Below, one piece after another: positions 38,301 to 52,195 of a DNA stretch of 64,000 nucleotides. Source of the stretch: Sipunculus nudus (lineage: Eukaryota; Annelida; Sipuncula; Golfingiida; Sipunculidae); the NCBI GenBank assembly GCA_026874595.1, contig CM049313.1, positions 60,932,659-60,996,658 on the forward strand. Direction: 5' to 3'. The notes beneath the pieces were generated by a model. The model was not told the DNA's origin, searched no databases, and saw nothing but the letters and a program-made list of their open reading frames with translations. How positions within the stretch are numbered: the first letter of the stretch is position 1; each line of letters opens with the position of its first letter. The position numbers and the translations under genes are program-made.

Positions 38301-41300
38301 ATTACTTCTCAGGCACTGGCATGGAAATGACAAGTAATTATTGAAATATGAGATAATAAACGATGTAAAGGTGAATTGTCAAAAAGTTTGAAAGATCTTT
38401 GTAATATATGACATTTTTATTTCTTTTACCTGTAATATCAACATGAAAGGAGATTATATAAGGCTAAGAAAAAAAAGGTTTGGTTCTCAGGCAATATTTT
38501 CAGAAATCAATGCAAGCAGGCAATTTTTTTAAACCTTTTTTTTGTGTTTCTATAAAATGTCATATGATCAGGGAAAAGCATAATAATAAAAATTTTTTTG
38601 CCAAACATGTAAATGCACTACAAAACAAAGGTTATTTTATAAAAAAAATGTATTAATTATCTTCTTGAAAGAAAAGAGTAGCTGGAGCTCATATTGGTAA
38701 GTTTTTATTGAAAATCAAAATAAACTAGATGTGTCGGAACAACACGAATGCCCCCGCCTGGGGCAAACTAGAAACATTTGTTAAATTTTGAAAAAATGTT
38801 AAAGTTCAGGAGTCATATGGTCAAACGTAGGTCAACAAGGGCAAAATGCAAACTCGATCTGTTACGGGTCATTATCAAGCAACACACCAAAAATCATGCC
38901 AGTATCTGCAGGCACTGTGAAAAAAAGTCCATACATGTGCATTTTCCAGAAAAATTTCTGTCTTTCATGAAATTTTCTATGTTTAGGAGCCGTAAAACAA
39001 TCAAAAGTAGGTCAACCGGAAAGAAACTCGAACTCGATCTGTAACTGTCATTATCTGTCCACACACCAAAAATCAGGCCAATATCTGCAGGCACTGCGAA
39101 AAAAAGTCCATACGTATGTATTTGTCATGAAAATTTCTTATTTTTTATGAAATTTTCTAAGTTAAGGAGCCGTAAAACGGTCAAAAGTAGGTCAACTGGA
39201 ATGAAACGCGAACTCGATCTGTAACTGTCATTATCTGCCCACACATAAAAAATCAGGCCCGTATCTGCAGGCACTGCCAAAAAAAGTCTGTACATGTGTA
39301 TTTGTCATGAAAATTTCTGTCTTTCATGAAATTTTCTAAGTTAAGGTGCCGTAAAACGTACAAAAGTAGGTCAATTGGGACAAAATGCGAACTCCATCTG
39401 TAACTGGTCATCATCTGCTTACACACCAAAATTCAGGCCAATATCTGTAGGCACTGCGAAAAAAGTCTGTACATGTGTATTTGTCATGAAAATTTCTATT
39501 TTTCATGAAATTTTCTAAGTTAAGGAGCCGTAAAACGGTCAAAAGTAGGTCAACTGGGACAAAATGCGAACTCTATCAGTAACTGGTCATTATCTGCCTA
39601 CACACCAAAAATCAGGCCAATATCTGCAGGCATTGCGAAAAAAGTCTGTACATGTGTATTTGTCATGAAAATTTCTATTTTTCATGAAATTTTCTAAGTT
39701 AAGAAGCCGTAAAACGGTCAAAAGTAGGTCAACCAGGACAAAACACGAACTCAATCTGTAACTGGTCATTATCTGCTCATACACCAAAAATCAGGCCAAT
39801 ATCTGCAGGCATTGCGAAAAAAAGTCCGTACAACTGTTTTATTTCGGAAGGACTGAATGACGGACATGGGTAAAACTTTGTGGCCACTTTGTGGCGGGGG
39901 CATAAAAATGTTGATGCGGGTGCTGCCTAAGAATCATACCTGTTATTTTTTAAAGGGAATACAGCCCCGACATAGCAGGAAACACAGTGTTTTACTATCA
40001 GTGTGTCACAGTTAATGTCTGTATTTTATAACCCCAGTGCAGAGGTTTATGACCGGAAAATTTTGTTGGAGTATGGTATCTCAGGTGTGGTACTTTTGTG
40101 GACAAATTATTGTTTAAGTGTTTCCGTGAAACTGCCACACAGCAGCCAAAGTTATGACATGAGGTAAGTCAATCAGACAGTACAAATATGGCTTCATCTG
40201 TTGAAACAGAATTAGACAGACCACCCTTTAATCTACAGTAAGCTCACTGGCTTTCCTCTATGCCTGTATCCTCACTTGTTTTGGATCAGAATTGAATATT
40301 ACTAAACCAGTTGACTTTAGCCTCAAAGCTGTACACTTTATGTCAGCACAGTGGTTTGATTTACAAAAGCCTAAATTGGTTTATTCAATAAATCATGAGG
40401 AAGCTGTCCACATATGGTTGTTAAACTGATTTACTGTACTGCAAAAAGTGATATTTCATGGGAATGATTAGGTCAAATGGAAGCATATTTGGCCTAACAC
40501 AGACTAAAAACAGATTAACTGATTTGCATATACCCACTTGGAACCAATTTACTGTAAACCAGACAAAAGTAATCCAAAGTACAACAGACTTCCTAGCAGA
40601 CTACAGTAAACCAATCTGATTAGAATTAGTGGCCAAGTGCATGCCGACAGGGGAAACAAATTTACAATCCAGATTATTTTCAATGCGGATATGGCCTACC
40701 AGTGAATGAGAACTACTGAAACTAAAGAGTTACATCGGTATATAAAAAGACATGCTGCTTACACTGATTTCTCCCGGTCTGGCGTTGTACCCCTTGACCC
40801 TGTGAGTGAGCTGTGAGAAAGTCCACGGCTTCCAGGTTTGACACCTGCCGGTGGTGGCCATTCTTGTAGTGACTGTTGACTCTTTGCACTTGTTGGACGG
40901 CTGTGACCATCACTGGAATAAATAAATAATTTGGAATCTCATGTGGAAATAAGGCTGCATATGCCTTCAAATATGTCATATTTCATTGGTAGAACTTGCA
41001 TACTTTATCATGTGTGAAATTACATTACGTTTGCAATAAACAAATATCAACTGAAATTAGAAAATTAATTTAGTATTTATAAATTAAAATGTAGATTTAT
41101 TCATGAAGTATGGATCATGTGACCATACCTTGATCTTGATGAGGTTCTGTCATCTCCTCCCTCCAATGACTGCTCCTCCCCTGCCCCAGACTCCGCCCCC
41201 AACAGCTCACCATTGGGGTAGGTACCAACATGATTTGCATAAATCTCTGGCATGACATTCTTGACCAGTTTATTGGTTCGGGACATCATTGACCCCTGCA

Positions 41301-44300
41301 TGACCTCCCATTGTCTGCGAGCATTATTTATGGCCAATCTCCGCTTTTCCTGTGAATGGCAATTTTATATTAAGAATTATAGATAATCAATAAATATTTA
41401 ATAGTAAAAAAAGTAATCTATGTTAAAACTTTATTTATTTACAGATGTTGCAATGGGTCAGCATCAACATTTGCAGAGAAATCCTAAATAAACTACACTG
41501 TAACAATTTAATTTTGACATGTTCTCTAAATTACACTATAATGTTTGTTGACACCTCCTTCCTGTTGAGTATCATTATACTTTCACTGTTCAACACATAA
41601 TGTACTCTCAGATGTTGTTTTTATTATCAAGTTGTTGTTTACTTTAATTTACCTACTGATAAGTCAAAAGCCAAAAAACTGACTGATGATAGTACTGTGT
41701 CAATGGGAATGTTACCTCAACAACTGTTTGGGATACAGTTCCAGCTTAATTAATTCAAGAAAATAACAATCACATATTGCATGGGTGCATAGAGATTACC
41801 AATTACTAGTGTCTTTGACAGATACAAAGCTCCAGTTTTGTCGATGTTATCACAGACAATATTGCTTTTACACAGCAGAAGTCACTGTGAAGTTTCAAGG
41901 ACAATTTGCTTACATAGGTAAGTGATACCAAAACCAATGTACTTGTAACTTTTTGACAATATGTTAAACATAAAATCACAGGAATAATATACAAGGTATT
42001 GATAGTTGATAATTATCAGGTACAGTGCTGAACAAAGTTTAATACAATGATCATGCTTGTGTGTGTTAAACATGATTTGGTAAGACAAATACAAAAGCTA
42101 TATACATAATATAAATCATAGTTTTGTAACCATATGCTGAAGGATAGTTTTGTGGGAATTAAGTGCAGATACTCAAAATTGATTGTAACTGAGGAAAGGA
42201 CTTCATAATTCCTATGTGTGTGTGTATTTGTATAGGAGATCACTGAGTGCTCATCAAACCACTGTCTAGTCTCCACTGATGTTTCTATTCTGTATATGAA
42301 GGGGTTTATGGCTTCCAAATGTTTCAGTCAATGGTTCAATACAAAATAGTTGTTAATATTTAGTTTCAAGTTAACAATTTTTTTCTAAAAAAATAATTTC
42401 ACCAAAATTATTTTGTAAATTATTTATGCAAATTAGCTTTCCTGTAATATGAAGCAATCATACTTATGTAAAAATTGGACAATACTTCAAGATTTTGTAT
42501 TTAATAAATTGATACAATTCTGCATTACAGATATTACAACATCTGGAAATTTATCAAAAACAGGTGTTGAAGATAAAAGCACAACTTGCCACATGTGAGT
42601 GACAGTACATATTTTAGCTGTGATAAACAGGACGTAAGCGACATCACCAGGACCACGAGACAGTTACTACTAACGCCTGAAACCATGAGATCATCAGAGA
42701 GGTTTGCCGGGGACAGGGGAGAGGGTAGTGGTGGTTTCTGAAGTAAGAGGGAGCCACTGTGCAAGTTTTTTTCGAGGCTTCCCCAGGGGCCGTCAGGTGA
42801 TACTACCTGGGTCCTGGCAGCTTCCTAGGTAGCATCAACAAGACATCACATCTCAGTATGAAAATAAACTCATTATGTGCATATATATTCAAGTTGTCAG
42901 GGCAACTGAAATTAACTGTTTAGATATGTTAAGCATAGTGTGTAATACTGAATGATTCTGGTAAGTCTACTGTAACACACTGCATGGTTCTAATTGGTTG
43001 CTGCTGTGATAAAAGGTTCTTATTGGTCAGCTATAATTATCCATGGCTCTGATTGGCCAGTTACAGTGATGTATAGGTTCTGATTGGTCAGTTATCATGA
43101 TGTGTAGTTATGACTGGTCAGCTATCATGATGTGTAGTTCTGATTGGTCAGCTGAAGTAATGGATGAATTTGGTTGGCTAGCAATGATGACAGACATTAT
43201 ACTGATTGGTCTGCTACAATAGTTAATAAATCTGAATGGCCAGTATTACAATGAGTGGTTAAATAGGGCAGTTGTTTCAATGCTAGTCCTGATTGGTAAA
43301 TAAACTGCAAAAAATGTTGCTGTTTAGTAAACTACCATACAGCATGTTATAATTTTAACTATTAAGCCTACCCGCATTTCCACTTTACAACTTAGACTAA
43401 GTGAGACTGTCATAGAGGATCACTGACTCTATGTTACTCCATAAACACATTGCCATCACTAATGCTTTAATAATGAAATATCTGAATTGAGAAGCTGAGT
43501 AGATTTGATTACAATCTCAGTGTTTCAAATCCTTAACATCTTCATATCAAAAGAAGTAACAAGAGGGTTTGTATATGAGCTGCCATCTGGTGGCAGTCAT
43601 TGACATTACTTATAAATCTTGTGTTTAGTCATGTATAATGTACAAGTTGAGTGCAAGGTAACAGGTAAGTTTTAGCACCGGTTCTTTTACTGAAATTTAT
43701 GATCTATATACACAATATTTAGAAAAATATGATCTGGGATAGCAAGTAACAAACATTCTAGATCCATGAAAAATATTTTTATTCTGAATTTAAATTTTAA
43801 GTAATAATTAACTATCATTTTATCAAGCTTGAATAAAACTTTGGTAAAGAGGTATCCCATTAATACTTGGACCATGTTGATGGAACAAAACTCACCCTGT
43901 CATCAAATTATGATTACTTTTGGCCAGTATGTCAAACATGAAATTTGAGGACCTGCAATCAGCTTTTCTTAGCAAGTTGATTTATTTATAGAATTATCAA
44001 GAAAATATACAATCCTAGTGACTGGTAAAACAAGTCATTTAAATCTCCAATGTTCAAAATCATATATAAATATTTCAGAGCACAACCAGCTTTTAAGAAA
44101 GGCAAATACTAAAATGTATCCTGATTAAACTCATGATCAAAGAATAGTATTCATGTGACCTGGACATTCAGATAATTTAAAACATATTTTGCACAAGATG
44201 CTGACATATTTTTAATACTAAACCCTGGCTCACCTTCATGACTGCTATCTTATTGGTCTCTCTTTTCCTTTCCTCCTCTTTACGTGCCATGACTGCTGCG

Positions 44301-47300
44301 ATCCTTCGTTCATCTTCCTTTGTATGCAAACAGTGAATAAAATCAGTACTAACAATCATGACAATTACAAGTAAAAGGTGGTCTAAGACTGCAATTACAC
44401 CTACATCAGGTTTTCTCTTCACAGAATATTTCAATTAAAAGCAAAAGAAATGTATGTCACACTTCACCAACTCCATGGCTGCATCAAAGGTTTGACATTG
44501 ATCCTGATTACCATCAGCTTTAAAAGAATTGTTCCTTCTGTGTCATCCTAACTCTCTACAAAACTGCATTGTAATTCATAATGTTTTAAGTGAAGTTCTG
44601 AATAGTAATAAAAACTAATCAACCAACCTACCAACAACAATAAATACATATACTTCCTGATGGCAGCAGAATTATCATCCAGTTCAAAACCTTCAGTAAA
44701 ATAAAGAAAGTCTACAGATCTACACATATGTTAGAGTCCAGCACAATCATTCAGTGACATGGGGTGCATTGGCTTATTTTCTTACCTAGACTGTTATGTG
44801 GAATCACAGAATCATAACAAGGAGTGGTGCAGCTAAAAATGTTTCACTTTATGCTTGTTGTGAAGACTGTACAGTATAATACCTGATGTATTATCAATAT
44901 ATTAATAAAATAAATATCAGTCTCAATTTTGCTTGCCCTAATCCCCTCTGCAATGTATCTGCATGGTTGTCAGCTTGCACCTCCTCTGTGGGCACACCTT
45001 TGAAGTGCATCTTTTTGGGCTTGAACTTTACAGGGATCAATGCCAAGTGTGTCCTAAGGGGGTATTATTTCCCAATAAATACTGATAAAGGATTTTACAT
45101 TATTTTGTAATTTACCAACATTCCTAATATATCAGTAATTATGCAAACCAATGAACTTGGCCTATAGAAAATCTTTGCAGAACTTAGCTCAATGAATTAA
45201 ATATTACATTTACTTTTCAACATGCTCTGATTCTCTAAGTCCAATATAAAAATAAACAGCTAGCTCTAGAAATCAATGATAACATATTACCAATGACTTG
45301 CAACATACCTGGTGTATGACAAGACTGACTTGTTAAAACAGACTTTCTATTCACTTACTCTCAGGTAACGGAACATAGTAAGTCTCAGTCTTACTTGGAA
45401 GAGGTAAAGTTTGCCAGCTCCAACTGGGCGCCCAACATAGTTGAAGTAAGCCATGAAAACTGTCCAAAGACTGCCCAGTGCTGTGTACTAGTGGGCTGTC
45501 GGTATGAGCAGCGCTGTACCATGAAGCTAACAGCTTTGTACTGCCATTATGATTCAATCATCTCTACCATGCATGCATTATTCAATCATCACTTGGTATT
45601 TATTTACTGCAGACCTGCATAGCCTCTCTCTGATCTACAATGGCTACTGTGTTACCTATTTGCTGTGGCAAATTGTGTGTGCTCACATATATGCAGACAT
45701 GACTGCATTCTGTGTTAGCACAAGGAAATAATTTGTGAATAAGAATTATTCACCATGTGCATAAAATGTACCAATGTTGAGCACAGCTTGTCATGTGCCC
45801 TGGTCTTTCATCCTATACATCTGACAATGGATTATAATTAATGATCTCAGTGCATGAATTAGCACACTGGTACTATAAAGTAACACCTAATTACAAAGTA
45901 TCAGTATATCTGACACAATGCCTTGAAGTATTTATGTACCTTGTTAACCATAGCAGACAAACAAACATAATAAGTGTATGGTGCCCTTAACTTGAATGAT
46001 TTTTGGACTCAAAAGCTATTAATCAAACAACTCAGACTCAAATAATTGTAACCATGACAACACACTTTATTGGGATGTTTTTCTATAGTATAAAATATAT
46101 GGATATGAAGGTACACTAGGTACAAAAGTAAAATAGCAAATAATAACCCTTAAGTGAGACTAGATGCAATGACATTATGATGTAAGCATGCCTTATCATT
46201 AGGGACCCATGGGTCTCGACGCTCAGCTGTATTTGTCTAAAAGGATATTTTAAAGAAATTTTTGAATTTTTGAATTTTATGAATGACGGTCCTGTGACAT
46301 TAACCAAGGACCTAATATCCTTGAACTTGCAGCATTTAGATTATTGTAACAATCTTATAAAAAATGTTGGTCTAGTGACCTTGACCTCTGACCAGGTAAC
46401 CTCCTTATCTACAGATTACTACCACTTTGGGCAGGTAAGCCATGTGTGAAAGAAGGAAATTATGTGATGAAAAGTTTTATTTACATTGCATCCAAAATCA
46501 CTTTAAAGATATGGCTCCTTTGAACTTCACCTTTGACCTCTGGACCCTGAAAATCAAATTTTTTTTTAACTTGAGTGGTGGGTCATTAATAAATCAAGTT
46601 TGAAGCAAATCTGTCTAGCAAAAGCAGAAATATCATCCATAATCTAGTTTCTGAATGGATGGGCCCTGTGACCTTGACCTTTGACCCTATAACCCTAAAT
46701 CAAAAAGAATCTTCCCCTATTGGCAGGTAAGTTATATCCTGAAGATGGAAGGTTGGTGATGAAAAGTTTGGCCTGAAATGCATACACATTCCTTTTAAAG
46801 AAATAGGTCCTGTGACCTTGACCTTTGGACCCTAAAATCGACAGGGTTCTTACTTTAGTGGTGAGCCACATATAAATTAAGTTTGAAACCAATGAGTTAG
46901 ACTTAACTGGAGTGATCATCTGGAAACTAATTGGTAAATAGATGGTCCCTGTGACCTTTGACCTTGTGACCCCAAATTCATTTATTCTCTCCTTGTACTA
47001 GCAAGTCAGCTAAATGTGCAAGATAGAAAATTTGGGATGAAAAGCTTGGCTTAAAATGCAGCCATAATATTTTAAATAAGCGAGTCTTGTGACCTTGACC
47101 TTAGATCTCATGACCCAAAAAGCATACAGGTTCTTTCTTCAGTGGTGGACCATGTGTAAGTCATGTCTGAAATCCATACAACTTCTTAACTGTGCAAGAA
47201 ATGAACTTCTGTGGTTATCTTTATATCGGCAGGGCTGAATTTTCGCGGTTTTTATATTTTTTATAAGTTTCACAGGGTTCCTTTTTCATGCTCTATCTTT

Positions 47301-50300
47301 AGTCTAGTAGTATATTTTATTTATCAGATATGAAACTATAAACTGTAGTAACCAAATTATTTCATATACAGTCTGTTCTGCTTAATTGTATATAGAATAA
47401 TTGTATATCCCATTTAATCTTATAAAATAATGAAAACCAAAACCTTTTTTTATGTTTTCTTAATAAATTCTCCGTTTTTATGAATATCTGATAAATGTAT
47501 ATATTGCTTAAAAAGCTGTCAATCTTGCATGAAAGTCCTGGATAGTTATGTCTGACAAAGATCTCAGGGACTACCGACTGCCCGCTGCGCTAATTAGCCT
47601 TTGATATTGCTCGCCTGACAGGCTTATAGGGGTTACCTCATGGACAACTGACCGCTTCTTCCTCCATTAGCCTTTGATATGACATACCCCACCAACTGAA
47701 ATGGTTTAATTCCTTGATAACACGCTTTATTAAATGTGTGCATGATGCATTTACTCTGCTGGGGACAAACTTTAACAGGGTACGTTGCATAATGAACACA
47801 GGATACGCTATAAATATGGTCTTTGATTCGAGAGCATAATGTTTATGGTCAAACAATGGACAAGTTTTACAATTCATAATTGTTAAGGTGATTGTTAAGC
47901 TGTCAGCCGTGTTGCAGAAACATAATTTTTTTTTAGAGTTTTAAATGTTACTGCCCGGCGGGCATTGACACTTTTGAGTGATGTGCCAGGGGGCAGGAAA
48001 AACTGCTGGGCAAGCCCCCCAGTGTCAGCATATCCCTGCAAAGGCGCACATTTTTTTGCATCAAACAAACTGATATTATTTTAAATGGGCCCTGTTATTC
48101 AACCTGAATCACTTAAAAAATATGCACAAGGCTTGATGGACATCACTATTTGGCTGGAGATAAATCTCAACTGTAGAAAAGCTATCCGCAGCTTCTGAAA
48201 TTAATGATCATGGCCTCGTATATGCATTCAAACTGCCTGGTTACAATTTCGAAAGTAAAAGAGCAATCGTGATTATTGCAAATTTGAAACCATTGCAAAT
48301 AAGAAGACAAACAAAGTATTTAATCATGACTGATATGTCCTTATGAAGAATTTCGTGTATGGATTATTGCTTTTCTGGAAAAATTCAGAAATAGCAGCTA
48401 TTATTTATGTGTTGTAGACTGAAAAACTTTGACACGGTTAGCATTAAATCATATTCCATGGCAGAATTTGTGTTTAAAGGTACAAGTCACATGTCACTGT
48501 GTTATTTTAAACCATTAATCATTACTGACAAGTTTAACGGGACCCAATCACCTAAAAGTCATGTTAGAATTCACACAAATAATGTTTTCTACCCTTTAAA
48601 GTAATTCAAAACCTGCCAAAATATTGCCTTGAAATTGTTTGCTGCTCCTGTAAATGAATGTTAGAAACATTATACCGGGTGCAATCACAGGTGTTCATGT
48701 GCATCGCAGAGCCACAACATGTGTCAATCAAGAAATGCCCTGACTTGAACCAAAAACTTTGTCATACATATTCCCGCTGGCTGAAACATTGCATGTTGCA
48801 GCTCACAATTGGACCTCCAGTCACGCAGCCGTGTTATGGTAAACAGACACATGTTGAGTGTGTTTACCAACATGCAGACCCATAACAAGGCATTAAACAG
48901 CTGTATGCTAGGTACTGTGACTGTGTGTTGCCATGGTTTTGCTGGGAAACTTTTGTATAAAGCAAAAGTAGACTGTGGTGGAAAAAGAATAGGCATAATA
49001 TTGCTCCTGATTATGTTCCTTTAAAGAGTCAGTGTTAGAGATGCTGGAAAATGTAAGTAAAAAACATTTGCATGTTTTATCATATTTAAGCTATGGCCTC
49101 TTAGAGGATGCTGCCTCATGAACATGCAGACTTGGGAGCATGTTCTGTTTTTAAGATCCTTATAGATATAAATTCATCCAAGGACCTATAATACATGTGT
49201 TTTTAAATAAATTACATCAGTTAGTTATATGTTATCATGAAGCATTTTTTTTCTATGATTCCAAACTCAGCAACTAATCAGGATGTAGTATTCCAGGTGG
49301 ACCAGGTTGGGATTAAACATGCTGGGAGTATACAAATAAACAAGGTGTCAGACTGGTGTACCTAAATTAAGGGATCTCACAATATGAGAAATGCACTATT
49401 TAAACAAGAAGAACATTTCCAAAAGCTGTAGATGGATTTTAATGAACTATTGTGATTAAGGAGCACCGGGGCATGGAAGAACTGATAACATTTTCAAGGT
49501 GAACTACTAACCCAGTTGTGGATGTAGAATCTCCCCCCCCCCCTTCCCAACCTTTTTTGTATAACTTTCTTATTCAAGTTATTGCATTGAAAAGCCCTTA
49601 ATTCACACATCTGGTAGACAAATTTAGTACTTAAAGGAAGGCATTGTCAAGGAGGTTTTCATTACATCTTCATGTTGATTGATTAACACCTGTAAAACTG
49701 ACATGTAAGAATATAAGAAAGAAATGGTTTCCTTACTAGGATTTCACTGGAATCCTCAATACAGCTTCAACTGCCACTTTTACACCTGTCACATGAGACA
49801 TTACTATGAATGGATCAAAACTGCTGTTAGTTTATTCAGTGCCATTCAACAGGGTTCACCTAACCTTAAATGCCACATATTAATATATAAATTTTCTTTC
49901 AAGTTAATGAGGTGGTTCTTACAGAAATTCTTTTCATGTCCAGTTGGCGCAGCTGTTGCATGTGTCGCAGGACGTTCTGTTTGTAGCCGGACTCTGCCGC
50001 CAGGGGGTTGCCATCGAGGGATAACTCACTCAGACTGTTGGAGCCTCCAAGGCAGGATATGTCTTCAAAACTGTCAATGAAAAACAACTACGTCAGAGTT
50101 TTGACACCAAAAAACACATGTTGAAATAAACATCAGGTAATATAGATTCGATGAAATGGAGAGACAGTGATAAGCATCATTAGTCATTTGAGAAAACTTA
50201 TTTTACTCAGGTTCATGTTTAAATTTGTAGCCAATATTACACTCAAAACTCTCAATAACTAATATCAGATTCTATCATGAGAATTTGTTCCCATATTGAC

Positions 50301-52137
50301 ACAGTAAACTGCTAAAAGATAAAAACATAATCAATATATTTGGTGGTCTTTCCTAGGATGTGGTGGGTGGTGGTGTAAGGATTAAGGTGTCGGGCTCATG
50401 ATCGAGAGGTCATGAGTTTGAATCCTGGTCAGATCCACACCGTGCCAAGACCCTTAGGCAAGGTCCCAACCGCAAGGGTGCATCTGTCCACCCAGCAGTA
50501 GAAATGGGTACCAATAAATACTGGGAAGGTAACCAACTATGGACTAGCGTCCCATCCAGGAGAAGTTTAACTCCTTAGTCACTTCACGCTACCGAAACTG
50601 GGATAAGCTCCTGCTGGATGAGCCATTAGGCTCGGGTGTAAAAGCCCAGCAGACTTTACCTTTATCTAGGATGCCCTGCATGTTGTAGGATTAATGTGAT
50701 CATGTGCAAGGGGTAAAACCTGTGTGCCAAAGACATAATTGTAATACTGAAACAGGTACACAATAATACACAAAAATCATTATTTCACAAATGTGTTCCC
50801 AAAACACCAATAAAATTCTTAGTAATTACCGTGGAGGAGTGCATGCTGGTACAATTATGACTAAATGACTGTAATATTTCTTAGTCAACATTTTTCTGAA
50901 TCACCGAAAACATAATTTTGTGATATATCTTATATTATCCTGGCTCAATTGAATACATCATGAATAGCAAAATGTGCAGACAGCAGGTCTACAGAGCACT
51001 GTACACATGATTGTCCTGGTCAATATTTTGAACATCACACAAACATGTGCTGACATCTGCTGGCAAGCAGTTGAACTAATAAGTCAATGGAAAGGCTGGC
51101 TTTGTCAATAATCATGTTGAATTTAGAAACACAGGGCTGGTGTATCAACAGGTTACTCCCTGTCACTGCCTTTATAACTTTTTTTCAAATATTTTTTGGG
51201 TGGAGGTAACTGTCTCCATTTTTTAATGCTAACTGAACTAGGTATATCACATTTCCCTGGCTTTGAGCCGTCTGCTCTACCCCTGAGCCACAGAAACTGG
51301 TTCACTGCCTTTATAACTGATACATTTTGAAAACATTTATTCCTCTACAGAGACCTAAGGATCTGTCAGTTATATATATACTGTGTCAGTTTCTTTTTCT
51401 AATTATTATTTCCTTTTAAAGGATCTGTCCATGGGTTCTAGGTGGCAGTTTATCTGATAAGATGGAAACCAACAAGAATTACTGACTATTTTATTACATT
51501 ATTTTGCAAATAGATTTTTCACTCAGAATGTTTTCATTTACTTTCAAGTTCAATTGGTCCTCTCACTTGTCAATCAACATAAAATATTCCACAGTGAATC
51601 TGTCTGTCAAAGGCACTTTATTGGTCAGGGCAGGTCACATGAGCTATCACTGGGGCCACAATGTCATGTATTTGTTACAATACAAGTTGATTCTGATTTT
51701 TCTAGGGGCTTTCAACAATACTTTTGTATGAGTGTACATGAAATACTAATTAAAATGATGTAAAATGTTATAAAAGTATTGAGCTACCAATGTTTAATAT
51801 GCGCTAGCCTAATTAATTTTAGTCTGTCAGAATCTAATAACATTTTATTCTAAGTTGCATGTCAGGTTGGTGAATATGGTGAATCCTGGTATAGTATCAT
51901 GAAAACTCTTTGTCAAAATGATCATTTATCTAAACAAAAACCTTTTCCCCTGAGCTGTATGGATAAAGGATTCTCTGCTGTAATCATAACCTATAGTTAA
52001 TTCAGACATCAGAGTGAATCTCTGCTGATACAGTACATATAGATTTCACATTTCGCATCTACCTACCTGGCTATTTATCTATACTTATATCTATACCAAT
52101 CTCTCTTTCTTTTTCTATCATGCTTCCCCTCCCCCCC

Positions 52138-52195
<58 letters not shown>

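Larger units (their letters stand above)
38148..40762 (-). other. LRRC49 intron with nested MITE and tandem-repeat element
   Basis: It contains the MITE copy 38462-39952 with the insertion 38725-39903. The rest (39953-40762) is plain AT-rich intron. Confidence 0.75.
41350..44233 (-). other. LRRC49 intron
   Basis: It contains a candidate in-frame cassette exon (42648-42737) within a GC-richer block and a 30-bp CCAAT minisatellite (42985-43300). The rest is ordinary intron. Confidence 0.7.
44318..49922 (-). other. LRRC49 intron, 5.6 kb
   Basis: 44318-46195 has nothing notable. 46198-47230 is a repeat element with nuclear-receptor-like half-sites. 47230-48060 is unassigned sequence with some GC-rich stretches. 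48530-49025 is dispersed-repeat copy A. A C tract lies near 49531-49540. Confidence 0.65.

Noticed and set aside
40722-40979. 85-codon - frame overlapping LRRC49 exon 5
   Set aside because: Wrong phase; only the other frame joins both neighbouring exons.
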